A DNA stretch of 64,000 nt from Cytophagales bacterium (lineage in GTDB: Bacteria; Bacteroidota; Bacteroidia; Cytophagales; Cyclobacteriaceae): positions 1,302,001 through 1,366,000 of the forward strand of contig JAWPMT010000004.1 in NCBI GenBank assembly GCA_033344775.1, in the 5' to 3' direction. The notes below the pieces were generated by a model, which ran no database searches, was not told the origin of the DNA, and saw only the letters and a program-made list of their open reading frames with translations. Numbering within the stretch: position 1 is the first letter of the stretch; every line of letters starts with the position of its first letter. Shown here one piece after another: positions 51,243 to 60,078 of this stretch. The position numbers and the translations under genes are program-made.

Positions 51243-51941
51243 TTATGCGCCAGGGACACTAGCTTTATCGATTGACACACCAGTACTCATGGTAGAGGAC
51301 AAGTGAATTGATTTGAAATACGTTCCTTTCGCAGAAGAAGGCTTGAGCTTGTTGATGGTGTTGATCATCTCCAATGCATTTTCCTTCAACTTATCAGCAT
51401 CGAAAGATGCTTTACCAATGCTGGTGTGGATAATTCCAAACTTATCTACTTTGAAATCGATCTTACCGGCCTTCACCTCTTTTACTGCTTTCGCAATGTC
51501 CATGGTCACTGTTCCGGACTTAGGGTTAGGCATCAAGCCTCTTGGTCCCAATACTCGTCCCAGTTTACCTACTTTCGCCATTACAGTTGGCATGGTGATG
51601 ATCACGTCAATGTCAGTCCAGCCACCTTCGATCTTACTGATGAAGTCATCTAGTCCAACATGATCTGCTCCGGCAGCTTTTGCTTCTTCTTCCTTGTCAG
51701 GCGTACAAAGCACAAGTACGGTCACATCTTTACCAATACCATGAGGCAGAGATACTACTCCACGAACCATTTGGTCCGCTTTTCTTGGATCCACACCTAA
51801 TCTGACATCAATGTCTACTGATGCATCAAATTTGGTGAACGTAATGTCTTTTACGATCTTGGCAGCTTCTTCTATAGAATACTCCTTGGTAGGATCGTAT
51901 CTTTCTAAAGCCGCTTTTTGATTCTTGGTTAACTTACCCAT
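51243..51941 (-). CDS. rplA: 50S ribosomal protein L1
   Basis: 232 aa; E-site protein. Start ATG 51941 ([22 protein letters not shown]); the adjacent TTG at 51944 is not needed. Motifs: [19 protein letters not shown]-like and [31 protein letters not shown] (in part). 12 bp after rplK. Confidence 0.97.
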   Translation of the reverse strand: MGKLTKNQKAALERYDPTKEYSIEEAAKIVKDITFTKFDASVDIDVRLGVDPRKADQMVRGVVSLPHGIGKDVTVLVLCTPDKEEEAKAAGADHVGLDDFISKIEGGWTDIDVIITMPTVMAKVGKLGRVLGPRGLMPNPKSGTVTMDIAKAVKEVKAGKIDFKVDKFGIIHTSIGKASFDADKLKENALEMINTINKLKPSSAKGTYFKSIHLSSTMSTGVSIDKASVPGA

Positions 51942-51953
51942 CAATGTCTTGTT

Positions 51954-52394
51954 TTAGCTCCAAGGAGCTGTACCTGAAACTTTAACCCCCATACTTCTGG
52001 CAGTACCAGCTACCATTCTCATCGCTGACTCTACTTCAAATGCATTCAAATCAGGCATTTTTACTTCAGCGATCTCTTTGATCTGATCCCAGGAGATTGA
52101 TCCAACCTTGTTTCGGTTAGGCTCGGGTGAACCTTTCTTCAACTTAATGGACTCCATGATCATTACTGCTGCAGGAGGGGTCTTGATAACAAAGTCAAAA
52201 GACTTGTCTGCATAAATAGTAATCAAAACCGGTAACAACTGGCCTTGCTTTTCCTGCGTACGCGCATTAAATTGCTTGCAGAATTCCATGATGTTGAGAC
52301 CTTTCGCTCCCAACGCCGGGCCTACCGGTGGTGATGGATTTGCGGCTCCACCCCTTACTTGCAATTTCAGATAACCGGATATTTCCTTTGCCAT
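51954..52394 (-). CDS. rplK: 50S ribosomal protein L11
   Basis: 146-aa GTPase-centre protein, also involved in stringent response sensing. [36 protein letters not shown] (in part) and [10 protein letters not shown] end. 7 bp after nusG. Confidence 0.98.
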   Translation of the reverse strand: MAKEISGYLKLQVRGGAANPSPPVGPALGAKGLNIMEFCKQFNARTQEKQGQLLPVLITIYADKSFDFVIKTPPAAVMIMESIKLKKGSPEPNRNKVGSISWDQIKEIAEVKMPDLNAFEVESAMRMVAGTARSMGVKVSGTAPWS

Positions 52395-52401
52395 CGTCTT
52401 T

Positions 52402-52959
52402 TTAATCCTGTTTTTCTACTTGAATATAATTGAGCTCAACAGGTGTATTCCTTCCAAAAATCTTAACCGTAACATTAAGCTTCTTGCGATCTTCAAACAC
52501 CTCTTCCACCGTACCTGTGAACCCACTGAATGGTCCATCCATTACTTTGACAGATTCCCCTACTATAAAAGGAGTATCCAATTTCTCCTCATACTCTTCG
52601 ATCTCATCGACTTTTCCAAGTATTCGGTTCACCTCATTCTGGCGCAGCGGTACCGGATCTTTGGAAGCACCCATGCCCCCGGCACCCAGGAAGCCTATTA
52701 CCCCAGGTATTTCAGTGATTACATGTTGAGATTCTCCAATTGTCAAATCGGCAGAAACAAGAATATATCCGGGAAAGAAGTTTCTTTCTCGAACTCTTTT
52801 CTTACCATTTCTCATTTCATAAACCTTCTCTGAAGGGATCAGAACCTGAGGAATGGCTTCCTCCATCTTTCTTCTGGAAATCTCATTTTCAAGGTAAGTC
52901 TTTACCTTTTTTTCTTGTCCGCTTACTGCTCGAACGACGTACCACTTATATTCAGCCAT
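52402..52959 (-). CDS. nusG: transcription elongation/termination factor NusG
   Basis: 185 aa. N-terminal NGN domain ([41 protein letters not shown]) binds RNA polymerase; C-terminal KOW domain ([32 protein letters not shown], in part) binds S10/Rho. Between secE and rplK. Confidence 0.98.
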   Translation of the reverse strand: MAEYKWYVVRAVSGQEKKVKTYLENEISRRKMEEAIPQVLIPSEKVYEMRNGKKRVRERNFFPGYILVSADLTIGESQHVITEIPGVIGFLGAGGMGASKDPVPLRQNEVNRILGKVDEIEEYEEKLDTPFIVGESVKVMDGPFSGFTGTVEEVFEDRKKLNVTVKIFGRNTPVELNYIQVEKQD

Positions 52960-52968
52960 GACCTATAA

Positions 52969-53160
52969 TTAGAACTCGTCGTAGAACCACGTAAGCAAAT
53001 TGTCGAAACCGTAATCGATCGCTCCTATAAATAGGGCAAAGATAATTGAAGCAACCAACACCAAAATTGAACTGTTCTGCAGATCAGAGTATTTTGGCCA
53101 GGACACTTTGCTTATCATTTCCTGGTAGGAATCTTTTACGAACTCTACTAACTTCGACAT
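52969..53160 (-). CDS. secE: preprotein translocase subunit SecE
   Basis: 63-aa single-TM subunit of the Sec channel: amphipathic helix FVKDSYQEMISKVSWPKYSDLQ, then TM SSILVLVASIIFALFIGAIDYG. 16 bp after tRNA-Trp, 9 bp before nusG. Confidence 0.97.
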   Translation of the reverse strand: MSKLVEFVKDSYQEMISKVSWPKYSDLQNSSILVLVASIIFALFIGAIDYGFDNLLTWFYDEF

Positions 53161-53176
53161 AATAATTTTATAAATG

Positions 53177-53249
53177 CACGGGAGGAGGGACTCGAACCCC
53201 CAACCAACGGTTTTGGAGACCGCTACTCTACCAATTGAGCTACACCCGT
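53177..53249 (-). tRNA. tRNA-Trp (CCA)
   Basis: 73-nt cloverleaf on the minus strand, anticodon loop CTCCAAA, anticodon CCA. The acceptor stem ACGGGTG / CTCCCGT has one T-T mismatch at the sixth pair. CCA is not encoded. It is the first transcribed feature of the secE-nusG-rplKAJL-rpoBC operon. Confidence 0.95.
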
Positions 53250-53272
53250 AAAACAGCGCCCCAAAAGGGCTG

Positions 53273-53302
53273 CAAATTTAGAAAAAAATAACTTCAAAAC
53301 AA
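53273..53302 (-). promoter_or_regulatory. promoter of tRNA-Trp-secE-nusG-rpl-rpo operon
   Basis: TTG (53300-53302), 19 bp, TAAATTTG (53273-53280) on the minus strand, a full match. The -33 TTG lies just beyond the tuf terminator's U-tract, so one operon ends and the next begins within 60 bp. Confidence 0.83.
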
Positions 53303-53332
53303 CAAAAACGCTCGAAGAAAATCTCCGAGCGT
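53303..53332 (-). terminator. terminator after tuf
   Basis: ACGCTCG (53308-53314) pairs with CGAGCGT (53326-53332); on the minus strand the hairpin is followed by TTTTTGTTGTTTT. Located 18 bp after the tuf stop. Confidence 0.82.
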
Positions 53333-53350
53333 CATTGTGTTATTTATTTC

Positions 53351-54538
53351 TTAGTCAAGAATCTCGGTAACCTGACCAGAACCTACGGTTCTACCACCCT
53401 CTCTGATCGCAAATCGCAATCCTTTTTCAAGGGCTACAGGGTTGATCAACTTCACTTCAATTGTGACGTTATCACCAGGCATTACCATCTCAATAGTATC
53501 AGGAAGAACAATCTCTCCAGTTACGTCAGTTGTTCTCAAGTAGAACTGAGGACGGTATTTATTGAAAAATGGAGTATGACGTCCACCTTCTTCTTTTGAA
53601 AGCACATAAACCTCTGCTTTGAAGTGAGCGTGAGGAGTTACTGAACCAGGCTTACAGATAATCATACCTCTTCTGATCTCAGACTTCTCAATACCTCTCA
53701 ACAACAGACCTACGTTATCGCCTGCTTCACCTCTGTCCAAAATCTTTCTGAACATCTCAACACCAGTTACAGTAGACTTAAGATCTTCTGCTCCCATACC
53801 GATGATGTCAACAGCGTCTCCAGAGTTGATTACACCTCTTTCGATTCTACCAGTTGCAACAGTACCTCGACCAGTGATAGAGAATACGTCTTCAACAGGC
53901 ATTAAGAAGTCTTTGTCGATCAATCGCTCAGGAAGAGGAATGTACTCATCCACAGCATTCATCAATTCTTCTACTTTAGTTACCCACTCAGCTTCGCCGT
54001 TCAATGCGCCAAGAGCAGAACCCTGAATAACAGGAATGTCATCACCTGGGAAATCGTAATCAGAAAGCAATTCTCTGATTTCCATTTCAACAAGTTCCAA
54101 AAGCTCTTCGTCATCAACAAGGTCAACTTTGTTCATGAATACTACAAGTGCAGGTACACCTACCTGACGAGAAAGCAGGATGTGCTCTCTAGTTTGAGGC
54201 ATAGGACCGTCAGTCGCAGCTACAACGATGATCGCACCGTCCATTTGCGCCGCTCCAGTAACCATATTCTTCACATAATCCGCGTGACCAGGACAATCTA
54301 CGTGAGCGTAGTGTCTAGCGTCAGTTTGGTACTCAATGTGAGAAGTGTTAATGGTGATACCTCTTTCTTTTTCTTCCGGAGCATTATCAATCGCAGAGAA
54401 GTCTTTTTGCTCTGCAAGGCCTTTGCCCGCAAGTACTGAAGAAATAGCAGCAGTCAACGTAGTTTTTCCGTGATCTACGTGACCAATAGTACCGATATTT
54501 ACGTGTGGTTTGGAACGATCAAAGGTTTCTTTTGCCAT
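53351..54538 (-). CDS. tuf: elongation factor Tu
   Basis: 395-aa GTPase delivering aminoacyl-tRNA. G1 [22 protein letters not shown], and the domain II/III end [27 protein letters not shown] (in part). Preceded on the transcript by tRNA-Tyr, -Gly and -Thr, and closed by its own terminator. It is the only tuf in the window. Confidence 0.99.
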   Translation of the reverse strand: MAKETFDRSKPHVNIGTIGHVDHGKTTLTAAISSVLAGKGLAEQKDFSAIDNAPEEKERGITINTSHIEYQTDARHYAHVDCPGHADYVKNMVTGAAQMDGAIIVVAATDGPMPQTREHILLSRQVGVPALVVFMNKVDLVDDEELLELVEMEIRELLSDYDFPGDDIPVIQGSALGALNGEAEWVTKVEELMNAVDEYIPLPERLIDKDFLMPVEDVFSITGRGTVATGRIERGVINSGDAVDIIGMGAEDLKSTVTGVEMFRKILDRGEAGDNVGLLLRGIEKSEIRRGMIICKPGSVTPHAHFKAEVYVLSKEEGGRHTPFFNKYRPQFYLRTTDVTGEIVLPDTIEMVMPGDNVTIEVKLINPVALEKGLRFAIREGGRTVGSGQVTEILD

Positions 54539-54612
54539 ATTTGATAATCCTCGGTTTTTAAATTAGTCTATTATAATCTTAAATAATTCTTTTCTAATAG
54601 CGTTCTATTGAG

Positions 54613-54684
54613 AGCCAACGACGGGAATTGAACCCGTGACCTCTTCCTTACCAAGGAAGCGCTCTACCCCTGAGCTACGTCGGC
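54613..54684 (-). tRNA. tRNA-Thr (GGT)
   Basis: 72-nt cloverleaf; anticodon loop TTGGTAA between CTTCC and GGAAG, anticodon GGT. Acceptor GCCGACG / CGTTGGC (one G-T pair). Lies 74 bp upstream of tuf. Confidence 0.96.
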
Positions 54685-54798
54685 TTGCAGGAATCGCCTC
54701 CTCTTATTCAATAGGAATAAAGAAAGATGGCATTGACCTGACAGAACAGATCAAGGAGGCAAAAATTCGGGAACCATGAAAGTCCTGAACGAAAATTG

Positions 54799-54871
54799 AG
54801 CGGGTGACCAGGTTCGAACCGGCGACCTACAGCTTGGAAGGCTGTCGCTCTACCAACTGAGCTACACCCGC
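54799..54871 (-). tRNA. tRNA-Gly (TCC)
   Basis: 73-nt cloverleaf; anticodon loop CTTCCAA between ACAGC and GCTGT, anticodon TCC. Acceptor GCGGGTG / CACCCGC is perfect. Confidence 0.96.
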
Positions 54872-54939
54872 TTTTTACTTTACGAACAGGTGTCAGCTCC
54901 TTGTCAGAGCAACACCCTCATCATTACTTCCTCAATACG

Positions 54940-55022
54940 TGGGGGGAGCAGGATTCGAACCTACGAAGACATAAGTCAGCAGATTTACAGTCTGCCCCAG
55001 TTGGCCGCTTTGGTATCCCCCC
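54940..55022 (-). tRNA. tRNA-Tyr (GTA)
   Basis: 83-nt class II tRNA with a long variable arm; anticodon loop CTGTAAA between GCAGA and TCTGC, anticodon GTA. Acceptor GGGGGGA / TCCCCCC is perfect. First of the Tyr-Gly-Thr-tuf unit. Confidence 0.96.
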
Positions 55023-55060
55023 AAAGAACTCTCTTTTCCACATGTGCGAAAAAGGGATTG

Positions 55061-55090
55061 CAAAATTATATGGATTTTTATTTTAATCAA
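55061..55090 (-). promoter_or_regulatory. promoter of tRNA-Tyr-Gly-Thr-tuf
   Basis: TTG (55088-55090), 19 bp, TAATTTTG (55061-55068) on the minus strand, a full match, 39 bp upstream of the tRNA-Tyr 5' end. Confidence 0.83.
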
Positions 55091-55126
55091 ATTTTGAATC
55101 CATTACTGATTAAAAAGTTCAATAAA

Positions 55127-55134
55127 TATTTTTG
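55127..55134 (+). promoter_or_regulatory. candidate -7 element for the biotin carrier gene
   Basis: TATTTTTG fits TAnnTTTG; an imperfect CTG stands at -33 spacing. Transcription would begin near 55140, downstream of the TTG at 55139, so the ATG at 55172 is the likelier start. Confidence 0.4.
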
Positions 55135-55171
55135 ATCTTTGTCCGAGCTACTCAATAATATTGATCCAAAC

Positions 55172-55663
55172 ATGTCTTATTCCTATACCATCAACGAAAA
55201 AAATTATACCGTCGATCTTCAGGCAAAAAATGCCAAAATCTTCGAATCTGATCAATCTGTGGAGTTATTGTCTCTCGAAGGCAATCATGCGGTGGTCTCA
55301 AACGGGAATCAAACCTTCGAAATATGGGTAGTCGAAGAACAACCCGGCTACCGAATATTAAATATTGATGGTGTTGAAATAAAAATTGAAAAACGTGAAA
55401 GATTGGCCGATCTATTTGAAAAAATCGGCTATCAGGAAGATGCCAAGAGCAGTATTTCAGAAATTAAGGCACCAATGCCCGGAACAATTGTGGATATCCT
55501 GGTGAAAGAAGGACAAGATATCGAAGCGAATGATCCTATATTAATATTGGAAGCCATGAAAATGGAAAACATCATTAGAGCTACTTCGGCAGCAACTGTT
55601 ACTGAGATTGTGGCTACACCTGGAAGTGTGGTCCAAAAGAATGACACTTTGATCAAATTCTGA
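55172..55663 (+). CDS. biotin carboxyl carrier protein
   Basis: A 163-aa carrier domain protein. The C-terminal third is a biotinyl/lipoyl domain: IKAPMPGTIVDILVKEGQDIE, then the biotin site EAMKMEN with the modified Lys. The N-terminal ~80 residues are a beta-rich part as in pyruvate/acyl-CoA carboxylase carriers. I start at ATG 55172; the frame is open from TTG 55139. It likely serves the acyl-CoA carboxylase whose beta subunit is at 11595, but no biotin carboxylase gene is nearby to show which complex. Confidence 0.9.
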   Translation: MSYSYTINEKNYTVDLQAKNAKIFESDQSVELLSLEGNHAVVSNGNQTFEIWVVEEQPGYRILNIDGVEIKIEKRERLADLFEKIGYQEDAKSSISEIKAPMPGTIVDILVKEGQDIEANDPILILEAMKMENIIRATSAATVTEIVATPGSVVQKNDTLIKF

Positions 55664-55694
55664 TTTTACAAAAAGGCATAGTGCCAACTAATTA

Positions 55695-55702
55695 TATATT
55701 TG
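55695..55702 (+). promoter_or_regulatory. -7 element of pyrH-frr
   Basis: TATATTTG fits TAnnTTTG, 28 bp upstream of the pyrH ATG. No TTG at -33. Confidence 0.45.
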
Positions 55703-55730
55703 TGGCCGAGATTTTCCTCCTTAGTTCTGT

Positions 55731-56435
55731 ATGAAATATAAAAGACTACTACTGAAGCTTAGCGGCGAGGCCTTGATGGGCGATCAGCAATTTGGAATTG
55801 ACCCGAATCGGCTGGAACAATATTCACAGGAAATCAAAAAAGTCCACGATAAAGGAGTAGAACTTGCCATCGTTATCGGAGGTGGCAATATATTTAGAGG
55901 GGTTCAGGCCGAAAGTGCCGGGATCGACCGGGTACAGGGTGACTACATGGGCATGCTGGCCACCGTAATAAATGCCATGGCACTACAAAGCTCGCTGGAA
56001 AAAAACGGCATGTATACACGGTTAATGAGTGGTATTGAAATGGAAAAGGTTTGCGAACCTTTCATTCGCAGAAGAGCCATCAGACACCTGGAGAAAGGTC
56101 GGATCGTCATCTTTGGTGCGGGATTGGGTAATCCTTACTTCACGACAGACTCGACAGCAAGTTTGAGAGCCATAGAAATAGAAGCAGAAGTGGTACTGAA
56201 AGGTACACGCGTCGATGGTGTATATACTGCAGACCCGGAAAAAGATCCGAAGGCCACAAAATATGATAACATTTCTTTCGACGAAGTATACCAGAAAGAA
56301 TTGAACGTGATGGACATGACGGCTTTTACGCTTTGCAAGGAAAATGATCTGCCCATCATCATTTTCGATATGAATCGCCCTGGCAATCTGGATCGACTGA
56401 TTGAGGGTGAGAAAATTGGTACATTAATCAAATAA
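55731..56435 (+). CDS. pyrH: UMP kinase
   Basis: 234-aa bacterial UMP kinase of the amino-acid-kinase fold, forming UDP for nucleic acid and cell-envelope precursors. [14 protein letters not shown] start, [20 protein letters not shown] and [19 protein letters not shown]. The frr gene starts 3 bp after its stop, the common pyrH-frr pair. Confidence 0.98.
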   Translation: MKYKRLLLKLSGEALMGDQQFGIDPNRLEQYSQEIKKVHDKGVELAIVIGGGNIFRGVQAESAGIDRVQGDYMGMLATVINAMALQSSLEKNGMYTRLMSGIEMEKVCEPFIRRRAIRHLEKGRIVIFGAGLGNPYFTTDSTASLRAIEIEAEVVLKGTRVDGVYTADPEKDPKATKYDNISFDEVYQKELNVMDMTAFTLCKENDLPIIIFDMNRPGNLDRLIEGEKIGTLIK

Positions 56436-56438
56436 GCA

Positions 56439-56999
56439 ATGGAAGAAATAGATTTTTATCTGGAACATGCTCAGGAATCCATGGATAAGTCCGTGTCTCA
56501 CATGGTCGTAGAATTAGGAAAGATCCGGGCAGGTAAGGCAAGTCCAAATATGCTGGACAGCTTATCCGTTGATTATTACGGTAATTCTACCCCGATCAAC
56601 CAGGTAGCCACGGTCAACACGCCTGACGCAAGGACCATTTCCATCAAGCCCTGGGAAAAGAACATGATCCAGGAAATTGAAAAAGCGATCATCAACAGTG
56701 ATTTAGGATTCAACCCTCAGAACGATGGCGAACTGATCCGGATCAATATCCCTGCTTTGACAGAGGAAAGACGCAAAGCACTGGTAAAGCAGGCTAAGGC
56801 AGAAGCGGAAAATGGCAAAATCAGTGTTCGAAACGCTCGAAAGGACACCAATGACTCCTTGAAGAAGTTATTAAAAGATGGAGCTTCCGAAGATATGATC
56901 AAAGACGCTGAAGATGAAGTGCAAAAGATGACGGATGCACATGTCAAGAAAATAGATGATATTCTATCTCAGAAGGAAGAAGATATCATGACGATCTAA
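56439..56999 (+). CDS. frr: ribosome recycling factor
   Basis: 186 aa; splits the post-termination ribosome with EF-G. HMVVELGKIRAGKASPNMLDSLSVDYYG, ALTEERRKALVKQAKAEAENGKISVRNARKD (in part) and a helical end. A strong terminator follows at 57042. Confidence 0.98.
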   Translation: MEEIDFYLEHAQESMDKSVSHMVVELGKIRAGKASPNMLDSLSVDYYGNSTPINQVATVNTPDARTISIKPWEKNMIQEIEKAIINSDLGFNPQNDGELIRINIPALTEERRKALVKQAKAEAENGKISVRNARKDTNDSLKKLLKDGASEDMIKDAEDEVQKMTDAHVKKIDDILSQKEEDIMTI

Positions 57000-57041
57000 T
57001 GCTGAATAAGATTTAATGCACCTTCTACGTAAAGGTTTTAG

Positions 57042-57076
57042 AACTCCGTGCTCATCAAAAGACACGGAGTTTTTTA
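57042..57076 (+). terminator. terminator after frr
   Basis: AACTCCGTG (57042-57050) pairs with CACGGAGTT (57063-57071), followed by TTTTTATTTT. It borders the converging FISUMP gene. Confidence 0.87.
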
Positions 57077-57078
57077 TT

Positions 57079-57690
57079 TTAATCCGCGTGGAATTTGACG
57101 CAGCGACTGCTCAGTCGGTGATAATCTCCGATCACTTCATGGAAGATTTCCCCAGAATCTTTCTCGAGCGTAATGATCCCTGCGGCCTCCCCTCCTTTTC
57201 TTTCAGAGTCCCACCAGTTGCCACTGATCGTAATGTCTTTGAAAATATGGCCAGGTTCGCCAAAGCCTCCGTACAGCATGTGCATGTTGCTTCCGCCGCC
57301 CTCTATGAGGACTTCTCCTGCATGATGTCTGCCCCCAAAATGATCGAATAAATGCACCCATTCATCGATGGTAGGTAAATGCCATCCTTCCGGACAACCC
57401 GCTATGGCCTCTTTGTAGTTGTACAGCCGACCAAATTTTTCACAATACGCAGGCTCATCATTGTAGCAATAAGAACCCTTGACATTATAATTCAGGTTTT
57501 CAGCAAACCAGGTTCGCTCAACGAATACTCCACCACCTTTGTCAAGCTTGAAACTGATGGTCTTGTAGGTTTGACCATCCCTGGAGTCTGTGAATGTCCC
57601 GTCCGTAAAAGTGTACTCAGCCTGGCTAAATGATTGAAAAGACAACATCAATCCCGTTAAAACCAGCGATAATTTCTTGAAGGCGTTCAT
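57079..57690 (-). CDS. secreted FISUMP-domain protein
   Basis: A 203-aa exported protein with the 'Fibrobacter succinogenes major paralogous' domain, common in Bacteroidota surface proteins. Start ATG 57690 (MNAFKKLSLVLTG) gives a signal peptide cut near FQSFSQ. The domain shows ENLNY, SYCYNDEPAYCEKFGRLYNYKEAIAGCPEGWHLPTIDEWVHL (in part) and the C-terminal SSRCVK. Paired Cys suggest disulfides in the extracellular form. Function of the family is unclear; likely surface or matrix exposed. Confidence 0.85.
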   Translation of the reverse strand: MNAFKKLSLVLTGLMLSFQSFSQAEYTFTDGTFTDSRDGQTYKTISFKLDKGGGVFVERTWFAENLNYNVKGSYCYNDEPAYCEKFGRLYNYKEAIAGCPEGWHLPTIDEWVHLFDHFGGRHHAGEVLIEGGGSNMHMLYGGFGEPGHIFKDITISGNWWDSERKGGEAAGIITLEKDSGEIFHEVIGDYHRLSSRCVKFHAD

Positions 57691-57839
57691 ATATCTTAAT
57701 CGGTGAATTTTCAAAAAAGTCAAAGGATTCGGTTCAAACCCTCAACAATTGCCCGTAAAATTAGATAAATGATAGGTATTCACCGTTTTTTAGTGACGAT
57801 GACTGCTAATTGTCTACCTCACGGGTGTCGTTGGTTTGA

Positions 57840-58415
57840 TCAATCTAAAAACAGTTTTCGGCCTTCGATGATCTCCAGTACCGGATCTGTGACCAGATAT
57901 TTCGGGGATCCCCCCTTGCTAACCAACTTGCGAATTAATGTGGCAGAAATATTGATCTGTGGCGCGTCGATCCATTTTACTTTTTCATGATCCTTCAATT
58001 CCGAAGGTTTGCTATTGATCCGCGGATATACCACTAACCCATAGTTCTCGAGGATCATATGCGCGTTTTTCCACTTTGGAAAACTTGCGAGGTTGTCCTC
58101 TCCGATGATCAGATGAAATTTGTGTTGGGGATATTTTTCGGATAATCGCACCAGGGTGTCGATGGTATAACTGGGCCTGGGCATGTTGAATTCAATATCG
58201 GAAGCCTGAAAATGGTATTGATCATGAATCGCTGCACGTACCATATCGATGCGATCAAATTCGTGCAGTAGGTTCTTGTTCGCTTTGAATGGATTCTGAG
58301 GAGAGACAATAAACCAAACCTGATCCAGGTCTGTCGTTTGGTAAGCAACATTGGCAATCACCAAATGTCCAACGTGTATGGGATTGAATGAGCCAAAAAA
58401 CAAACCAATTTCCAT
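57840..58415 (-). CDS. nadD: nicotinate-nucleotide adenylyltransferase
   Basis: 191-aa enzyme of NAD synthesis (nicotinate mononucleotide to deamido-NAD). The GLFFGSFNPIHVGHLVIAN motif is the nucleotidyltransferase (T/H)xGH site; FIVSPQNPFK and the C-terminal ISATLIRKLVSKG follow. 2 bp downstream of gmk. Confidence 0.95.
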   Translation of the reverse strand: MEIGLFFGSFNPIHVGHLVIANVAYQTTDLDQVWFIVSPQNPFKANKNLLHEFDRIDMVRAAIHDQYHFQASDIEFNMPRPSYTIDTLVRLSEKYPQHKFHLIIGEDNLASFPKWKNAHMILENYGLVVYPRINSKPSELKDHEKVKWIDAPQINISATLIRKLVSKGGSPKYLVTDPVLEIIEGRKLFLD

Positions 58416-58417
58416 GG

Positions 58418-58990
58418 CTATCGAATAAAGGTGATCACTTCTCTTTCTGCTTGTTGTTTGGCCTGATCCAGGTCGTCGTTGATCAATACAAAATCGAAAC
58501 GATCTTGATAGCTCATTTCAATGGCAGCCTTTTTGACACGCCGGTCCAGGCTTTCTTCTGTTTCTGATCCGCGCTTTTTTAGTCTGCCACGCAGTACCTC
58601 AAGATCCCGGACTTTCACAAAAACGGCCATGGCTTGCCCTCCTAGCTCTTTTTTCAGGTTCAACCCACCTTCTACATCCACATCGAACACGACATGCTTT
58701 CCTGCATTCCAGATCCTATCCAGTTCCGATCTCAGCGTACCGTAATAGGTGCCTTCATACACTTCCTCCCATTCGAGGAACTGGCCGGAATCAATTCGCT
58801 GACGAAAATCCTCGGCATCAAGAAAGTAATAGTCTTTTCCGTGTTGTTCGCCTTCGCGCGGCGCCCGTGTAGTGGCAGAAATGGAGAAATCCAGTTCCGA
58901 AGTGATCGACATCAGGTGTCTGACAATCGTCGTTTTGCCTGCACCAGAAGGTGCTGAAAAGATCAAAGCCTTGCCTTCGCTCATAGCCAT
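58418..58990 (-). CDS. gmk: guanylate kinase
   Basis: 190 aa; phosphorylates GMP/dGMP. P-loop FSAPSGAGKTT, FSISATTRAPREGEQHGKDYYF and EWEEVYEGTYYGT. ATG 58990 (MAMSEGK) or 58984 (MSEGK) are both plausible; the longer frame would run into a hairpin. A perfect inverted repeat (58999-59025) lies just upstream. Confidence 0.95.
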   Translation of the reverse strand: MAMSEGKALIFSAPSGAGKTTIVRHLMSITSELDFSISATTRAPREGEQHGKDYYFLDAEDFRQRIDSGQFLEWEEVYEGTYYGTLRSELDRIWNAGKHVVFDVDVEGGLNLKKELGGQAMAVFVKVRDLEVLRGRLKKRGSETEESLDRRVKKAAIEMSYQDRFDFVLINDDLDQAKQQAEREVITFIR

Positions 58991-58998
58991 TATCAAAG

Positions 58999-59025
58999 TG
59001 AATGGAAGGGAATCCCTTCCATTCA
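58999..59025 (-). repeat. perfect inverted repeat in gmk 5' leader
   Basis: TGAATGGAAGGGA (58999-59011) and its complement TCCCTTCCATTCA (59013-59025) flank one central A, giving a 12-bp stem and 3-nt loop. It sits between the anti-sigma-like gene stop and the gmk start. On the minus strand no T-run follows. Confidence 0.8.
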
Positions 59026-59039
59026 AATTTTTAAGGCCG

Positions 59040-59309
59040 CTAAGCTAAGGATTTTATCTTAGTCTTGATGAGATCTACAAGCTCCGATGGCACTTCTTTG
59101 TGCGCTATTTTGCTTTTCAGCGTTTCACGGAGTTGTTTTTCCAGTTCCAATTGCTTGAAACATGGCGAACATTCTTCAATGTGATCGGATATATATTGTT
59201 CTTCTTGCTGATTAGCTTCGTTATCGAGCATTAAATTGACCAGACTCAGAAATTTTTCACATTCAGACGAATCCTTGCATTCTGATCTCCCTTCCTTATT
59301 TTCTTCCAT
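59040..59309 (-). CDS. small zinc-finger anti-sigma-like protein
   Basis: An 89-aa soluble protein with the H-x3-C-x2-C signature (HIEECSPC, about residues 46-53) typical of zinc-binding anti-sigma domains, and earlier Cys residues. There is no TM segment, so it would be a cytoplasmic regulator. It lies 11 bp after the ECF sigma factor gene, which supports a sigma/anti-sigma pair. Redox- or zinc-sensing is likely for such proteins, but this is inferred. Confidence 0.78.
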   Translation of the reverse strand: MEENKEGRSECKDSSECEKFLSLVNLMLDNEANQQEEQYISDHIEECSPCFKQLELEKQLRETLKSKIAHKEVPSELVDLIKTKIKSLA

Positions 59310-59320
59310 TATCTAACTAA

Positions 59321-59956
59321 TCAATTATTACCAAATCCCATTGAAGAGGCGTACGTATTCAGCTTTTCCTTCAGGAGGTTTCGCGCCCGGTGTAACCTGG
59401 AGCGTACTGTTCCTATAGGAATGTCCAATATCTTCGCCATTTCCTCGTAGGTAAACCCTTCAAGGTCACAAAGGATGATCACAGTTCGAAAATCTATGGC
59501 CAATGAATTCAGTGCATTCGTCACTTCATCACCGATCATATCTTTCACCGTATCTACCCGAAGGTCTACCGTTCTGGTATCGTCAACATCATCTGAGTTG
59601 TAGAAGTTCTCTACTTCCTGATAATCGACCTTAGAAGGTTCTTTTCCTTTCTTCCTGAACTCATTGATGAAGCTATTTTTCAAGATCCGGTACAACCAGG
59701 CCTTGGCATTGGTCCCTCGCTGAAAGCTGTTGATAAATCGATAAGCCTTCAAGTAAGTGTCCTGTACCAGGTCTTTGCTGTCGTCATCATCAAATGAGAG
59801 CCTGTAGGCAAAATTGTACATCGAGTCGATGTGAGGCATGAATTCGTTGTTAAAGATTTCAAGCCGCTCCTTTTCGGAGTATGTATATTTCGTACCACGC
59901 TCTTCCTCTCCATCGGAAAGCGTCGCTTGTGTGTCTACCATATCTAGTACCTGCAT
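59321..59956 (-). CDS. ECF sigma-70 factor
   Basis: 211-aa extracytoplasmic-function sigma factor. Region 2: SMYNFAYRLSFDDDDSKDLVQDTYLKAYRFINSFQRGTNAKAWLYRILKNSFINEFRKK (in part) with the -10 recognition part. Region 4: LAIDFRTVIILCDLEGFTYEEMAKILDIPIGTVRSRLHRARNLL (in part). ATG 59956 is preferred because an AGAGGAAGAA purine run precedes it; TTG 59974 is an alternative. Divergent from the Wzi-like gene, so it may regulate it. Confidence 0.93.
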   Translation of the reverse strand: MQVLDMVDTQATLSDGEEERGTKYTYSEKERLEIFNNEFMPHIDSMYNFAYRLSFDDDDSKDLVQDTYLKAYRFINSFQRGTNAKAWLYRILKNSFINEFRKKGKEPSKVDYQEVENFYNSDDVDDTRTVDLRVDTVKDMIGDEVTNALNSLAIDFRTVIILCDLEGFTYEEMAKILDIPIGTVRSRLHRARNLLKEKLNTYASSMGFGNN

Positions 59957-60050
59957 TTCTTCCTCTCTTTTCAAAATACATGTTGATACATGATTGTACG
60001 AGAAGTGCGCTTAATAGTTCCTTAAGTAAGGTCGTAGCAATTACATTAGG

Positions 60051-60058
60051 TAAGTTTG
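60051..60058 (+). promoter_or_regulatory. candidate -7 element of Wzi-like gene
   Basis: TAAGTTTG fits TAnnTTTG, 20 bp before the ATG at 60079; no TTG at -33, so an alternative sigma may serve it. Confidence 0.4.
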
Positions 60059-60078
60059 CCACCGCTAAGATACCACGT

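Noticed and set aside
59881-60078. N-terminal extension of the Wzi-like protein
   Set aside because: It lies over the sigma factor gene on the other strand and hides the signal peptide that starts at 60079.
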